A stretch of 64,000 nucleotides of DNA from Agromyces sp. SYSU T00194 (GTDB lineage: Bacteria; Actinomycetota; Actinomycetes; Actinomycetales; Microbacteriaceae), in contig NZ_JBEPJZ010000001.1 of NCBI RefSeq assembly GCF_040496035.1, forward strand, positions 744,001 through 808,000, in the 5' to 3' direction. Of this stretch, positions 37,292 to 44,159 are shown piece by piece (the stretch's first letter is position 1; each line of letters starts with the position of its first letter). The notes below the pieces were generated by a model. The model was not told where the DNA came from, did not search any database, and worked only from the letters and a program-made list of their open reading frames with translations. A program made the position numbers and the translations under genes.

Positions 37292-37774
37292 TCAGGCGGG
37301 CAGCGCGCCTTCGATCGCGGCCACGACCTCCGGGGCGTCGGGCTCCGTCGTCGGGCGGAACCGCAGCACCTGCCCGTCGGGGGTCACGAGGAACTTCTCG
37401 AAGTTCCAGATGACCTTGCCGGCCTTGCCCTTGGCGTCGGGCGTCTTCTTCAGCTCGGTGTAGAGCGGATGCTCGTTGCGGCCGTTCACCCGCACGCGAT
37501 CGAAGATCGGGAAGGTGATGCCCCAGGTCGTGGAGCAGTACTCCGAGATCGCCTCGTTCGAGCCGAGCTCCTGCAGGAACTGGTTGCTCGGGAAGCCCAG
37601 CACCGTGAAGCCGCGCTCGCCGTACTCCTTCTGCAGCTGCTCGAGCTTCTCGTACTGGGGCGAGAGCCCGCAGCGCGAGGCGACGTTGACGATCAGCTTC
37701 ACCTTGCCGTCGTACTCGGCGAGGCTCGTCTCGGCGCCGTCGATGGTCGTGATCGGGATGTCGTCGATGGCCAT
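37292..37774 (-). CDS. Glutathione peroxidase family thiol peroxidase
   Basis: This 160-residue Cys-type peroxidase reduces H2O2 or lipid hydroperoxides, usually with thioredoxin in bacteria. NVASRCGLSPQY carries the peroxidatic Cys35. The next motif is FPSNQF, with Ser where most have FPCNQF. A plausible resolving Cys80 lies in EYCSTTWG. The Trp-Asn pair is in WNFEKFLVTPDG. ATG 37774 is chosen; an in-frame ATG at 37789 would add MVGWS. Its promoter holds the same 14-bp operator as the RND pump, suggesting shared control. Confidence 0.92.
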   Translation of the reverse strand: MAIDDIPITTIDGAETSLAEYDGKVKLIVNVASRCGLSPQYEKLEQLQKEYGERGFTVLGFPSNQFLQELGSNEAISEYCSTTWGITFPIFDRVRVNGRNEHPLYTELKKTPDAKGKAGKVIWNFEKFLVTPDGQVLRFRPTTEPDAPEVVAAIEGALPA

Positions 37775-37791
37775 GCTCCAGCCAACCATAT

Positions 37792-37806
37792 TTGCAGTGA
37801 GTGCAT
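37792..37806. promoter_or_regulatory. Operator at the gpx promoter, copy of the RND pump site
   Basis: TTGCAGTGAGTGCA (37792-37805) is identical over 14 bases to the pump operator 3.1 kb away and keeps TGCA/TGCA arms. It lies less than 20 nt upstream of the gpx start, next to a possible AAATAT -10, so binding would block transcription. Confidence 0.65.
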
Positions 37807-37826
37807 TCCGAAGTCGCAGCAATCGT

Positions 37827-39296
37827 TCAGACGACGGCCGACAGCACGTCGGCGTCGGCGAGCGGCGCACCGCCCATGGTCCGCCACGCGGCCTGCAGCG
37901 CGTCGAGCGCCCGCTCGGTCTCGGCCTCGCCGTAGCCGAGCGGGATGCGCAGGCTACGCTCGAAGGCCCCGTCGATGCCGAACCGCGGGCCGGCCGTGAT
38001 CATGAGGTCGTGGCTGCGCGCGGCGAGCGCGAGCTGCGAGCTGACCGGGGCGCCGAGGTGCACCCACAGCGCCAGCCCGCCGTGCACGTGCGGCACGTGC
38101 CACTCGGGGAAGCGCTCGGCGATGGCGCGCTCGAGGTGCGCGCGTCGCTCGCCGAGCTGGGCGCGGCGCAGCTCGAGGATGTCGTCCATGCGCGGCAGCA
38201 GCTCGGCCACGAGCAGCTGCTCGAGGATGGGCGTGCCGAGGTCGTTCGGGGCGCGCTGCGCGAGCAGCCGTCGGATGAGCCCCCGGTCGGCGCGGATCCA
38301 GCCGAGGCGGATGCCGCCCCAGACCGTCTTGCCGACGGAGCCGATCATGACCGCAGGGCCGTGCGCCGCGAGGGGACGGGTCGCGAACGGGCGATCGATG
38401 TCGAGCTCGGCGGTGGTCTCGTCGGCGATGAGCACGGTGCCCTGGGCCGATGCCGCGTGGGCGACGAGCTCGCGGTCGCGCTCGCCGAGCGAGCGCCCCG
38501 TGGGGTTGTGGAAGTCGGGCAGGAGGTAGGCGACCGACGGGCTCGCGTGGCGGATCGCCTCGGCGATGGCCGCGCCGTCGCCGCGCTCGCCGTCGCCGCC
38601 CTCGCCGTCGCCGACCCCGGCGAGCGCACTCTCGGGCCCGGCGCCCCCGACCGGCACGGCGACGAGCCGGGCGCCGGCACCGCGCAGCGCCTCGTACGCG
38701 TGGGGGTACGTGGGCGACTCGACCAGCGCGCGGTCGCCGCGCCCGAGGAGGGTGCGCGAGAGGAGCGAGATCGCGTGCTGCGCCCCGATGGTGACCAGGA
38801 TCTCGTCGGGATCGGTCGCCAGCCCCCGTGCGGTGTACCGCGCGGCGATCGCCTCGCGCAGCTCGGGCAGCCCGATCGGGTCGTAGCCGGGGTCGCCGAG
38901 GTAGGCCGGCAGTCGCTCGGCCGCCGCGCGCGCGGCCTCGCCCAGCCACGGCAGCGCGGGCAGCGCCGCCTTGGTGAAGTCGATGCAGGCGGCGCCGGTC
39001 GAGTGCAGCGGCGTGATGTTGCCGGCCGGCAGCCGGGTGATGCTGCCCGAGCCGCGCACCGACTCGAGGTGCTCCGACTCGCGCAGTCGCGCGTAGGCGG
39101 CCGCGATGGTGGTGCGACTGAGGCCGAGCCGCGCCGCGAGCTCGCGCTCGGCGGGCAGGCGGGTGCCCACGGCGATGCGCCCGTCGATCACGAGGAGGCG
39201 GATGCGGGAGGCCAGGTCCTCGTACGTCGCGCCATCGCCGCGCCAGTCGCCGAGCAGTCCGATGAGCGCGCGTGGTCCCAGGGTGGCCTCATTCAT
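37827..39296 (-). CDS. MocR-family regulator (GntR HTH fused to aminotransferase fold)
   Basis: This 489-residue regulator has an N-terminal GntR winged helix (residues about 20-90; LPAERELAARLGLSRTTIAAAYARL) joined by a linker to a fold-type-I aminotransferase domain. SVGKTVWGGIRLGW contains the expected PLP-binding lysine. ITIGAQHAISLL-like and LPDFHNPTGRSL segments are present. MocR proteins sense PLP or an amino compound and control a neighbouring gene. The divergent membrane gene here is of the YczE type, mirroring the ycxD-yczE pair of Bacillus, so that is the probable target. Confidence 0.93.
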   Translation of the reverse strand: MNEATLGPRALIGLLGDWRGDGATYEDLASRIRLLVIDGRIAVGTRLPAERELAARLGLSRTTIAAAYARLRESEHLESVRGSGSITRLPAGNITPLHSTGAACIDFTKAALPALPWLGEAARAAAERLPAYLGDPGYDPIGLPELREAIAARYTARGLATDPDEILVTIGAQHAISLLSRTLLGRGDRALVESPTYPHAYEALRGAGARLVAVPVGGAGPESALAGVGDGEGGDGERGDGAAIAEAIRHASPSVAYLLPDFHNPTGRSLGERDRELVAHAASAQGTVLIADETTAELDIDRPFATRPLAAHGPAVMIGSVGKTVWGGIRLGWIRADRGLIRRLLAQRAPNDLGTPILEQLLVAELLPRMDDILELRRAQLGERRAHLERAIAERFPEWHVPHVHGGLALWVHLGAPVSSQLALAARSHDLMITAGPRFGIDGAFERSLRIPLGYGEAETERALDALQAAWRTMGGAPLADADVLSAVV

Positions 39297-39311
39297 GCGG
39301 CCACTTTACCG

Positions 39312-39340
39312 CGATTGGCATCTTGGCAACAGTCCAATCG
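39312..39340. promoter_or_regulatory. Probable MocR binding region in the divergent promoter
   Basis: CGATTGG (39312-39318) and CCAATCG (39334-39340) are a perfect 7-bp inverted repeat. Inside lie direct repeats TTGGCA at 39316 and 39324. The 53-bp gap serves both divergent genes. MocR proteins usually bind direct repeats, so the TTGGCA pair may be the true site. Confidence 0.5.
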
Positions 39341-39349
39341 AGGAATTGG

Positions 39350-40024
39350 ATGGGTGTCATGCCTCGTCGTCTGCTCCAGCTCCTCGTCGGCCTGTTCCTC
39401 TACGGGTTCGCCATCGCGCTCATCGTGCGCGCCGGCTACGGCGTCGCACCCTGGGACGTCCTGACGCAGGGGCTCAGCCGCGTCACGGGGCTCGGGTTCG
39501 GACTGGTCACCGTGCTCACGAGCGGCGTGGTGCTGCTGCTGTGGATCCCCATCCGCCAGCGCCCGGGCCTCGGCACCGTCGCGAACGCGCTCCTGGTCGG
39601 CCCGTTCGCCGACATCGGCCTCCAGCTCGTGCCCGCAGGCCTCGACCCCGGGCTGCGCGCGGTGCTCCTGCCCGCCGGCATCCTGCTCCTCGGCATCGCG
39701 ACCGGCCTCTACGTGGGCGCGCGCTTCGGCCCCGGCCCGCGCGACGGACTGATGACCGGCCTGCACGCGCGCACCGGGCTGCCGCTCTGGCTGGTCCGCA
39801 CGGGCATCGAGGCCACCGTGCTCGCCGTCGGGTGGCTGCTCGGCGGGCAGGTCGGCATCGGCACGGTCGCGTTCGCCCTGTTGATCGGTCCGATCTGCGG
39901 GCGCACCATCCCGTTCTTCACGGTGCCGGTCGCCGGCCGGGCGGATGCCCCGGCGGGCGACGCTCCCCCGACCGCACCGGTTCCGGCCCTGACCATCGCG
40001 ACGCCGACGGCGCCCCGCACCTGA
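39350..40024 (+). CDS. YczE/YyaS/YitT-family membrane protein
   Basis: This 224-residue membrane protein has five or six hydrophobic segments and the family start LYGFAIALIVRAGYGVAPWDVLTQGLS. The middle has RFGPGPRDGLMTGLHARTG, and the LIGPICGRTIPFF end is also typical. The C-terminal 40 residues are Pro/Ala-rich. The GAGG site fits ATG 39350 (an ATG at 39359 is possible). Function is unknown; vitamin or amino-acid transport has been proposed because the gene is paired with MocR regulators. It precedes a 36-codon gene with a strong ribosome site. Confidence 0.9.
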   Translation: MGVMPRRLLQLLVGLFLYGFAIALIVRAGYGVAPWDVLTQGLSRVTGLGFGLVTVLTSGVVLLLWIPIRQRPGLGTVANALLVGPFADIGLQLVPAGLDPGLRAVLLPAGILLLGIATGLYVGARFGPGPRDGLMTGLHARTGLPLWLVRTGIEATVLAVGWLLGGQVGIGTVAFALLIGPICGRTIPFFTVPVAGRADAPAGDAPPTAPVPALTIATPTAPRT

Positions 40025-40038
40025 GAGGAGGAGGAGAC

Positions 40039-40149
40039 ATGATCGCATTCATGGCCGCCCTCGCGGCGATCGCCGTGGCCGGTGCCGCCTGGACCGTCGT
40101 CGACTGGCTCCGCGACGGCTACCGCCGGGTGCCGACCCTCGACACCTGA
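40039..40149 (+). CDS. 36-residue single-pass membrane microprotein
   Basis: A very strong ribosome site (GAGGAGGAGGAG) precedes ATG 40039. The peptide starts with one hydrophobic helix (MIAFMAALAAIAVAGAAWTV), followed by a basic end (DWLRDGYRRVPTLDT). It starts 14 nt after the YczE-type gene stop and ends 11 nt before a strong terminator, so it is the last gene of that operon. It may assist or regulate the transporter-like protein; no family recognised. Confidence 0.75.
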   Translation: MIAFMAALAAIAVAGAAWTVVDWLRDGYRRVPTLDT

Positions 40150-40160
40150 CCGAGACGAGC

Positions 40161-40195
40161 GGATGCCTCGGGACCACGCGGGTCCCGAGGCATCC
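40161..40195. terminator. Strong bidirectional terminator hairpin
   Basis: A perfect 15-bp stem, GGATGCCTCGGGACC against GGTCCCGAGGCATCC, with a 5-nt loop lies exactly between two convergent genes. It ends 6 bp before the stop of the MerR gene. Confidence 0.85.
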
Positions 40196-40201
40196 GTCGT
40201 C

Positions 40202-40960
40202 CTAGAGGTTGCGCTCGGCGTAGACCGCCAGCGCGTCGCGCACGAACTCCGCGCCGCGCGGTCCGCCGTAGTTGCGCGCGAACCGCGGGTCGGCGACGTA
40301 CATCTCGCCGAGCCCCAGCACGTACTCCTTCACGGGTCGCCCGCGCTCGGAGCCGGGCGTGCCGGGAATCGAGCCGAGCCACGCGGCGTGCCGCGCAGCC
40401 AGGGCCTGGGCCTCGTCGCCGTCGGGTGCGAGGCCGCGTTCCGCGGCATCCGCCCAGTCACGGCCCAACGCGGCCGTCTCCGCCTTCCAGGCGTCCTGCT
40501 CGCCGGCGCTCTTGCCGCGCCACCAGGCATCCGACGTCGCGTACGCGTCGGCGCCCCAGCGCTGCTCGACCTCCTCCTGGTACTCGGTGTGGTCGAAGCC
40601 CTCGAACATCTGCTCTGCCATGAGGTGCTCACCTCCTTCCAGCGCCTCGATGGTGCGCTCGACCGAGGCGGCCTGCCTCGCGAGCCGTTCCTGTTCGCGC
40701 CGCAGCCACTCGAGGTGGCCGTGCAGCGCGTGCACCTCGCGGGGCTCGTTGCCGAGCGCCTCCGCGATCGCCGGCAGCCCGAGGCCGAGCTCGCGCAGCA
40801 GCAGGATGCGCTGCAGGCGCACGAGCGCGGCCCGGTCGTAGTGGCGGTAGCCGTTCGCGGCCACGCGGCTGGGCGGCAGCAGGCCGATCTCGTCGTAGTG
40901 GCGCAGCGTGCGGCTCGTGGTGCCGGTGAGCCGCGCGATCTCCTGGATCGACCAGTCCAT
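40202..40960 (-). CDS. MerR-family regulator with TipAS drug-binding domain
   Basis: This 252-residue TipAL-like regulator has an N-terminal MerR helix-turn-helix (WSIQEIARLTGTTSRTLRHYD, LLPPSRVAANGYRHY) and a coiled coil to about 115. The C-terminal TipAS domain follows (MFEGFDHTEYQEEVEQRWG, then MYVADPRFARNYGG). TipAS domains bind thiopeptides and other bulky drugs and switch on the promoter (family knowledge). No efflux gene is directly linked. Its own promoter carries a MerR-like palindrome, so autoactivation is likely. Confidence 0.93.
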   Translation of the reverse strand: MDWSIQEIARLTGTTSRTLRHYDEIGLLPPSRVAANGYRHYDRAALVRLQRILLLRELGLGLPAIAEALGNEPREVHALHGHLEWLRREQERLARQAASVERTIEALEGGEHLMAEQMFEGFDHTEYQEEVEQRWGADAYATSDAWWRGKSAGEQDAWKAETAALGRDWADAAERGLAPDGDEAQALAARHAAWLGSIPGTPGSERGRPVKEYVLGLGEMYVADPRFARNYGGPRGAEFVRDALAVYAERNL

Positions 40961-41036
40961 CGTCGTCCCTCCTCCGGTCGCGCCGTGCGGCGGTCGGTGC
41001 CGCCCGTCGTCGGTGCGGGCGATGGCTCCACGATAG

Positions 41037-41060
41037 AAGTTGACGCAACGTCAAGGTCAA
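41037..41060 (-). promoter_or_regulatory. MerR-type promoter and operator
   Basis: On the minus strand TTGACC (41060-41055) is followed by the palindrome TTGACGTTGCGTCAA (41054-41040) and then by TATCGT at a spacing of 19 nt (about 41035-41030). An operator inside an overlong spacer is the hallmark of MerR-activated promoters. Confidence 0.65.
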
Positions 41061-41096
41061 GCACGAATTCGCACACCGCCTTGCGTCCCGCGCAAA

Positions 41097-41136
41097 CGCG
41101 ATATATCTTGAATCTCGTCAGACGCGATATATCGCG
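41097..41136. promoter_or_regulatory. Paired PadR-type operator sites
   Basis: CGCGATATATC occurs at 41097-41107 and again at 41123-41133, where it extends to a perfect 14-bp palindrome CGCGATATATCGCG (41123-41136). Sites with a central ATAT are typical of PadR repressors, and a padR gene is the second gene of the operon that starts at 41190. An autoregulatory operator is the simplest reading. Confidence 0.72.
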
Positions 41137-41189
41137 ATCAGGGCGCATCCCCACCCGGCGGATGCCACGCAGCAGGAGGACCTTCGATC

Positions 41190-42080
41190 ATGGCGCTGGA
41201 GAAGTGGATCATCGCACCCGGGCAGACCCGGGTCATCGACATCGAGCTCGCACGATCGCTCAAGGTCGGGCTCGTCGGCGGCAGCGTCACGGTGCTCGCC
41301 CATGACGAGCCGGGCCTGCGCATCGAGGTCTCCTCCGTGCACGGGCGCGACCTGCGGGTCGAGATCGACGGCGACGCCGTCGAGGTCGACCACGCCCAGC
41401 TCCGCTGGGACAACTTCATGGACGCGTTCAAGGGCTTCCGCGGCAACATGCGCGCCGACGTCTCGATCCTCGCGCCGCGCGAGATCGCGCTGAAGCTCGG
41501 CGTCGTCTCCGCCGACGCCCTCATCACCGGGTTCCTCGGCGACGCGAAGCTCAGCACCGTGAACGGCGACCTCACGGTCGACCGGCACGTCGGCGACCTC
41601 GAGCTGAACAGCGTCACCGGCGAGATCTCGGTCGGGTCGCACGAGGGCCGCATCGCCGCGCACTCCGTCTCGGGCGACATCGCCGCCAGCGGCACGGTGA
41701 CCCGCTTCGACAGCGACACCGTCTCGGGCGACGTCATCCTCGACGTCGCGGGCGTCCCCAGCCGCATCGACACGAACACCATCTCGGGCGACCTGACGGT
41801 GCGGCTCGACGCGGGCTCGAGCGCGCGGTTCCGCGTGAACACGGTCAGCGGCACCATCTTCATCGACGACACGTCCATCAAGGGCACCCTGGGCAAGGGG
41901 TTCGAGCGCGTCGTCGGCGAACTCTCCGGCTCGTGGACCGACTTCGGGGCGAACTCGGTCTCGGGCAACGTGTCGGTGATGCGGCGCCGGCCGGCCGACT
42001 CCGGGCAGGCGCACGATGCCGACGGCTCGTCGGCGCCGTCCGACGGCGGCACCGACGCCGAGACGGCGGCGACCGCATGA
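41190..42080 (+). CDS. DUF4097-type beta-strand repeat protein
   Basis: This 296-residue protein without signal peptide or membrane segment is made of short repeated strands with an SVSGDI-like core (LELNSVTGEISVG, AAHSVSGDIAASG, DSDTVSGDVILD, IDTNTISGDLTV, RVNTVSGTIFI). This is the right-handed beta-helix or beta-solenoid of DUF4097/adhesin-like proteins. The last 30 residues are acidic and disordered. The stop overlaps the start of padR (ATGA). PadR and DUF4097 genes are often paired in actinobacteria and Firmicutes; the protein's role is unknown, perhaps envelope-stress signalling. Confidence 0.9.
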   Translation: MALEKWIIAPGQTRVIDIELARSLKVGLVGGSVTVLAHDEPGLRIEVSSVHGRDLRVEIDGDAVEVDHAQLRWDNFMDAFKGFRGNMRADVSILAPREIALKLGVVSADALITGFLGDAKLSTVNGDLTVDRHVGDLELNSVTGEISVGSHEGRIAAHSVSGDIAASGTVTRFDSDTVSGDVILDVAGVPSRIDTNTISGDLTVRLDAGSSARFRVNTVSGTIFIDDTSIKGTLGKGFERVVGELSGSWTDFGANSVSGNVSVMRRRPADSGQAHDADGSSAPSDGGTDAETAATA

Positions 42081-42706
42081 CCCCGCCCGTCTTCTCGCAC
42101 GGCAGCCTCCGCCTCTACCTGCTGAGCCTGCTCGCCGAGCAGCCCCGACACGGGTACGAGCTGATCCAGGCGCTGTCCGACCGCTTCGGCGGCACCTACA
42201 GCCCGAGCGCCGGCACGATCTACCCGCGCCTGGCCAAGCTCGAGGCGGAGGGGCTGGTGGTGAAGTCCGCCGACGGCCGCAAGACGGTCTACGAGATCAC
42301 CGACGCCGGTCGCGCCGAGCTCGCCGAGCGCGAGCACGAGCTCGAGTCGATCGAGGCCGAGGTCACCGACTCGGTGCGCCGGCTCGCCGACGAGGTGCGC
42401 GTGAACGTCAACGAGGCGCTGCGCAGCATGCGCGCCGACCTCGCGAGCGCCGCCCGCGAGGCCAGGCGCGCCGCGACCGAGGCCACCTCGGTGCCGCCCG
42501 AGCCCGCGCCCGAGCCGCGGGCCGACGCCGACGGCCGGGCCGTGCACGAGGCGGACCTCGTCATCAACGCCTTCCGCCAGCGGGTGCGCACCGACCTGCG
42601 CACGCACGCACGCCGCGGGCAGGTCGCCCCCGAGGCCGTGGACCTCCTGCGGTCGCGCCTGGACGCGGTGCGCGCCGACCTGCTCGACGAGCTGCGCGGG
42701 CGCTGA
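42077..42706 (+). CDS. PadR-family transcriptional regulator
   Basis: This 209-residue regulator has the PadR winged helix at residues 8-85 (LRLYLLSLLAEQPRHGYELI, GGTYSPSAGTIYPRLAKLEAEGLV, YEITDAGR) and a longer than usual helical C-terminal part rich in Glu/Arg/Ala that could dimerise. It is translated from an overlapping ATGA with the DUF4097 gene and probably represses this operon through the CGCGATATATCGCG sites 50-90 bp before the first gene. The inducer is unknown. Confidence 0.93.
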   Translation: MTPPVFSHGSLRLYLLSLLAEQPRHGYELIQALSDRFGGTYSPSAGTIYPRLAKLEAEGLVVKSADGRKTVYEITDAGRAELAEREHELESIEAEVTDSVRRLADEVRVNVNEALRSMRADLASAAREARRAATEATSVPPEPAPEPRADADGRAVHEADLVINAFRQRVRTDLRTHARRGQVAPEAVDLLRSRLDAVRADLLDELRGR

Positions 42707-42792
42707 GCCCCCGCCCGTTCGGGGAGCGCGTCGCCCCGCGGCGCCCGCCGCGCCGGGCGTAGGGTGGCATCGAGGCCCGCGAGGAGGTTCCC

Positions 42793-43302
42793 ATGCCCGA
42801 CACGCCCGTCCGTCCCGTGGTCGCCGGCATCGTGCCCGGCCAGCCCTCCGCCGTCGTGCGCTACGCCGCCCGGCTCGCCGCCACCTTCGGCGTGCCGCTC
42901 GAATGCGCGTACGTCGACGTCTCGAGCTACGCCATCTCCACCAACATCGACGGGTCGATCCTCGCCGTGCCGATCGATCCGGACGGGGTCACCGACGCCG
43001 CCGAGGAGACCGCCGCCGCGATCGAGCAGTACCTCGAGCGCGAGCTCGCCGGCCTCGGCGTCGACTGGCGCGTCCACCTGCTCGCGGGCAACGCCTCGCG
43101 CGAGCTGGAGCGGCTCGCCGACGAGGTGCACGCGGAGCTGATCGTGGTCGGCACGCGCGAGCGGGGCGTGCTCGCCGGCCTCGCCGAGTTCCTCAGCGGC
43201 TCGATCGCCGCACAGCTCTCCCACCGGCAGGCCCGCCCGGTGGTCGTGGTCCCGCTGCAGCCCGTCTCCGACGACGAGTCGCTGCCGTGGGACGAGCCGT
43301 GA
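42793..43302 (+). CDS. Universal stress protein (UspA family)
   Basis: This 169-residue single-domain protein has the Usp nucleotide-binding fold. VVAGIVPGQPSAVVRYAARLA matches the first strand and helix, and GTRERGVLAGLAEFLSGSIAAQLSHRQARPVVVVP gives the G-x2-G-x9-G-S/T ATP-binding signature in slightly modified form. GAGGAGG precedes the ATG. Its stop overlaps the start of the first fluoride-channel gene (GTGA), so it is the first gene of a three-gene unit. A function in fluoride stress is inference from this layout. Confidence 0.92.
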   Translation: MPDTPVRPVVAGIVPGQPSAVVRYAARLAATFGVPLECAYVDVSSYAISTNIDGSILAVPIDPDGVTDAAEETAAAIEQYLERELAGLGVDWRVHLLAGNASRELERLADEVHAELIVVGTRERGVLAGLAEFLSGSIAAQLSHRQARPVVVVPLQPVSDDESLPWDEP

Positions 43303-43736
43303 CGCATCGCCCGGTCCACCTCCGTCCCGCCGCCGTCGCGCTCGTCGCCGCCGGCGGCGCCGTCGGCACGGCCGCCCGCGAGGGCGCGACGCTCGCCTTC
43401 CCCGATGCGGGCGCCTTCCCGCTGACGCTCCTCGTCGTCAACGTGCTCGGCGCGTTCGCGCTCGGCCTGCTGCTCGAGGCGCTGCTGCGGCTGGGCCCCG
43501 ACGCGGGTCGCCGCCGCGCGTTCCGGCTCGCGTTCGGCACGGGCGTGCTCGGCGGCTTCACGACCTACAGCGCGTTCGCGGTCGGCACGGTCGAGCTCCT
43601 CGGGCAGGGAGCGCCCGGGCTCGCGCTGCTGAACGCCCTCGGCACGGTCGTGCTCGGCGCCGCGGCCACGTTCGCGGGCATCGTCGCGGCGAGCGCGCTG
43701 ATACGACGGCGCACGCCCGGGGCGGAGGCCGCGTGA
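43299..43736 (+). CDS. crcB: Fluoride channel subunit CrcB/FluC (first of pair)
   Basis: This 145-residue protein has four membrane helices. It has the Fluc signature: a conserved Asn in VVNVLGAFALG, and GTGVLGGFTTYSAFAV, the helix break with Na+-binding and fluoride-gating residues. The first helix carries GGAVGTAAREG. Actinobacteria often encode two Fluc proteins that form a heterodimer. It starts at GTG overlapping the usp stop and ends overlapping the second subunit. Confidence 0.93.
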   Translation: MTHRPVHLRPAAVALVAAGGAVGTAAREGATLAFPDAGAFPLTLLVVNVLGAFALGLLLEALLRLGPDAGRRRAFRLAFGTGVLGGFTTYSAFAVGTVELLGQGAPGLALLNALGTVVLGAAATFAGIVAASALIRRRTPGAEAA

Positions 43737-44110
43737 CCCCGCTGCTCTTCCTCGGCATCGCCGTCGCGGGCGGCATCGGCGCCGCCTGCCGCCTCGTGCT
43801 CGACGGCGTGCTGCGCAGCCGCATCGTGTCCGCGTTCCCGTGGGCCACGACGATCGTGAACGTCAGCGGTTCGCTCCTGCTCGGGTTCGCCGTCGGCATC
43901 GCCGACGCCGGGCTGCTCCCGGCCGGGGCGCACCTGGTGGTCGGCACGGGCTTCCTCGGCGGCTACACGACCTTCAGCACCGCCAGCGCCGAGACGGTCC
44001 GGCTGCTGCTCGAGCGGCGGATCACCGCGGGACTCGCGAGCGGATTCGGCATGCTGCTGCTCTCGGTGGCGGCGGCGGCCGTCGGGTTCTGGCTCGGGAT
44101 GCTCGCCTGA
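43733..44110 (+). CDS. crcB: Fluoride channel subunit CrcB/FluC (second of pair)
   Basis: This 125-residue, four-helix Fluc subunit has GGIGAACRLVLDG, TTIVNVSGSLLLG and GTGFLGGYTTFSTASAE, matching its upstream partner. It starts at a GTG that overlaps the partner's stop (GTGA), a second such overlap in one operon, so usp-crcB-crcB should be made in fixed ratio. Fluc channels let fluoride leave the cell passively. I see no fluoride riboswitch in the 86-bp gap before usp. Confidence 0.93.
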   Translation: MTPLLFLGIAVAGGIGAACRLVLDGVLRSRIVSAFPWATTIVNVSGSLLLGFAVGIADAGLLPAGAHLVVGTGFLGGYTTFSTASAETVRLLLERRITAGLASGFGMLLLSVAAAAVGFWLGMLA

Positions 44111-44127
44111 ACCGCTCGCGCGGTGCG

Positions 44128-44159
44128 GACGCGGGCACGCGGCATCCGCTCGCCGCGTC
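44128..44159. terminator. Weak hairpin between convergent crcB and flavin monooxygenase genes
   Basis: GACGCGG (44128-44134) pairs with CCGCGTC (44153-44159) over 7 bp in the 49-bp gap between convergent stops. No T-run. Confidence 0.35.

Noticed and set aside
42707..42792. Fluoride riboswitch before the usp-crcB-crcB operon
   Set aside because: The 86-bp gap shows no recognisable fluoride aptamer pseudoknot; I would not call one without a covariance-model search.
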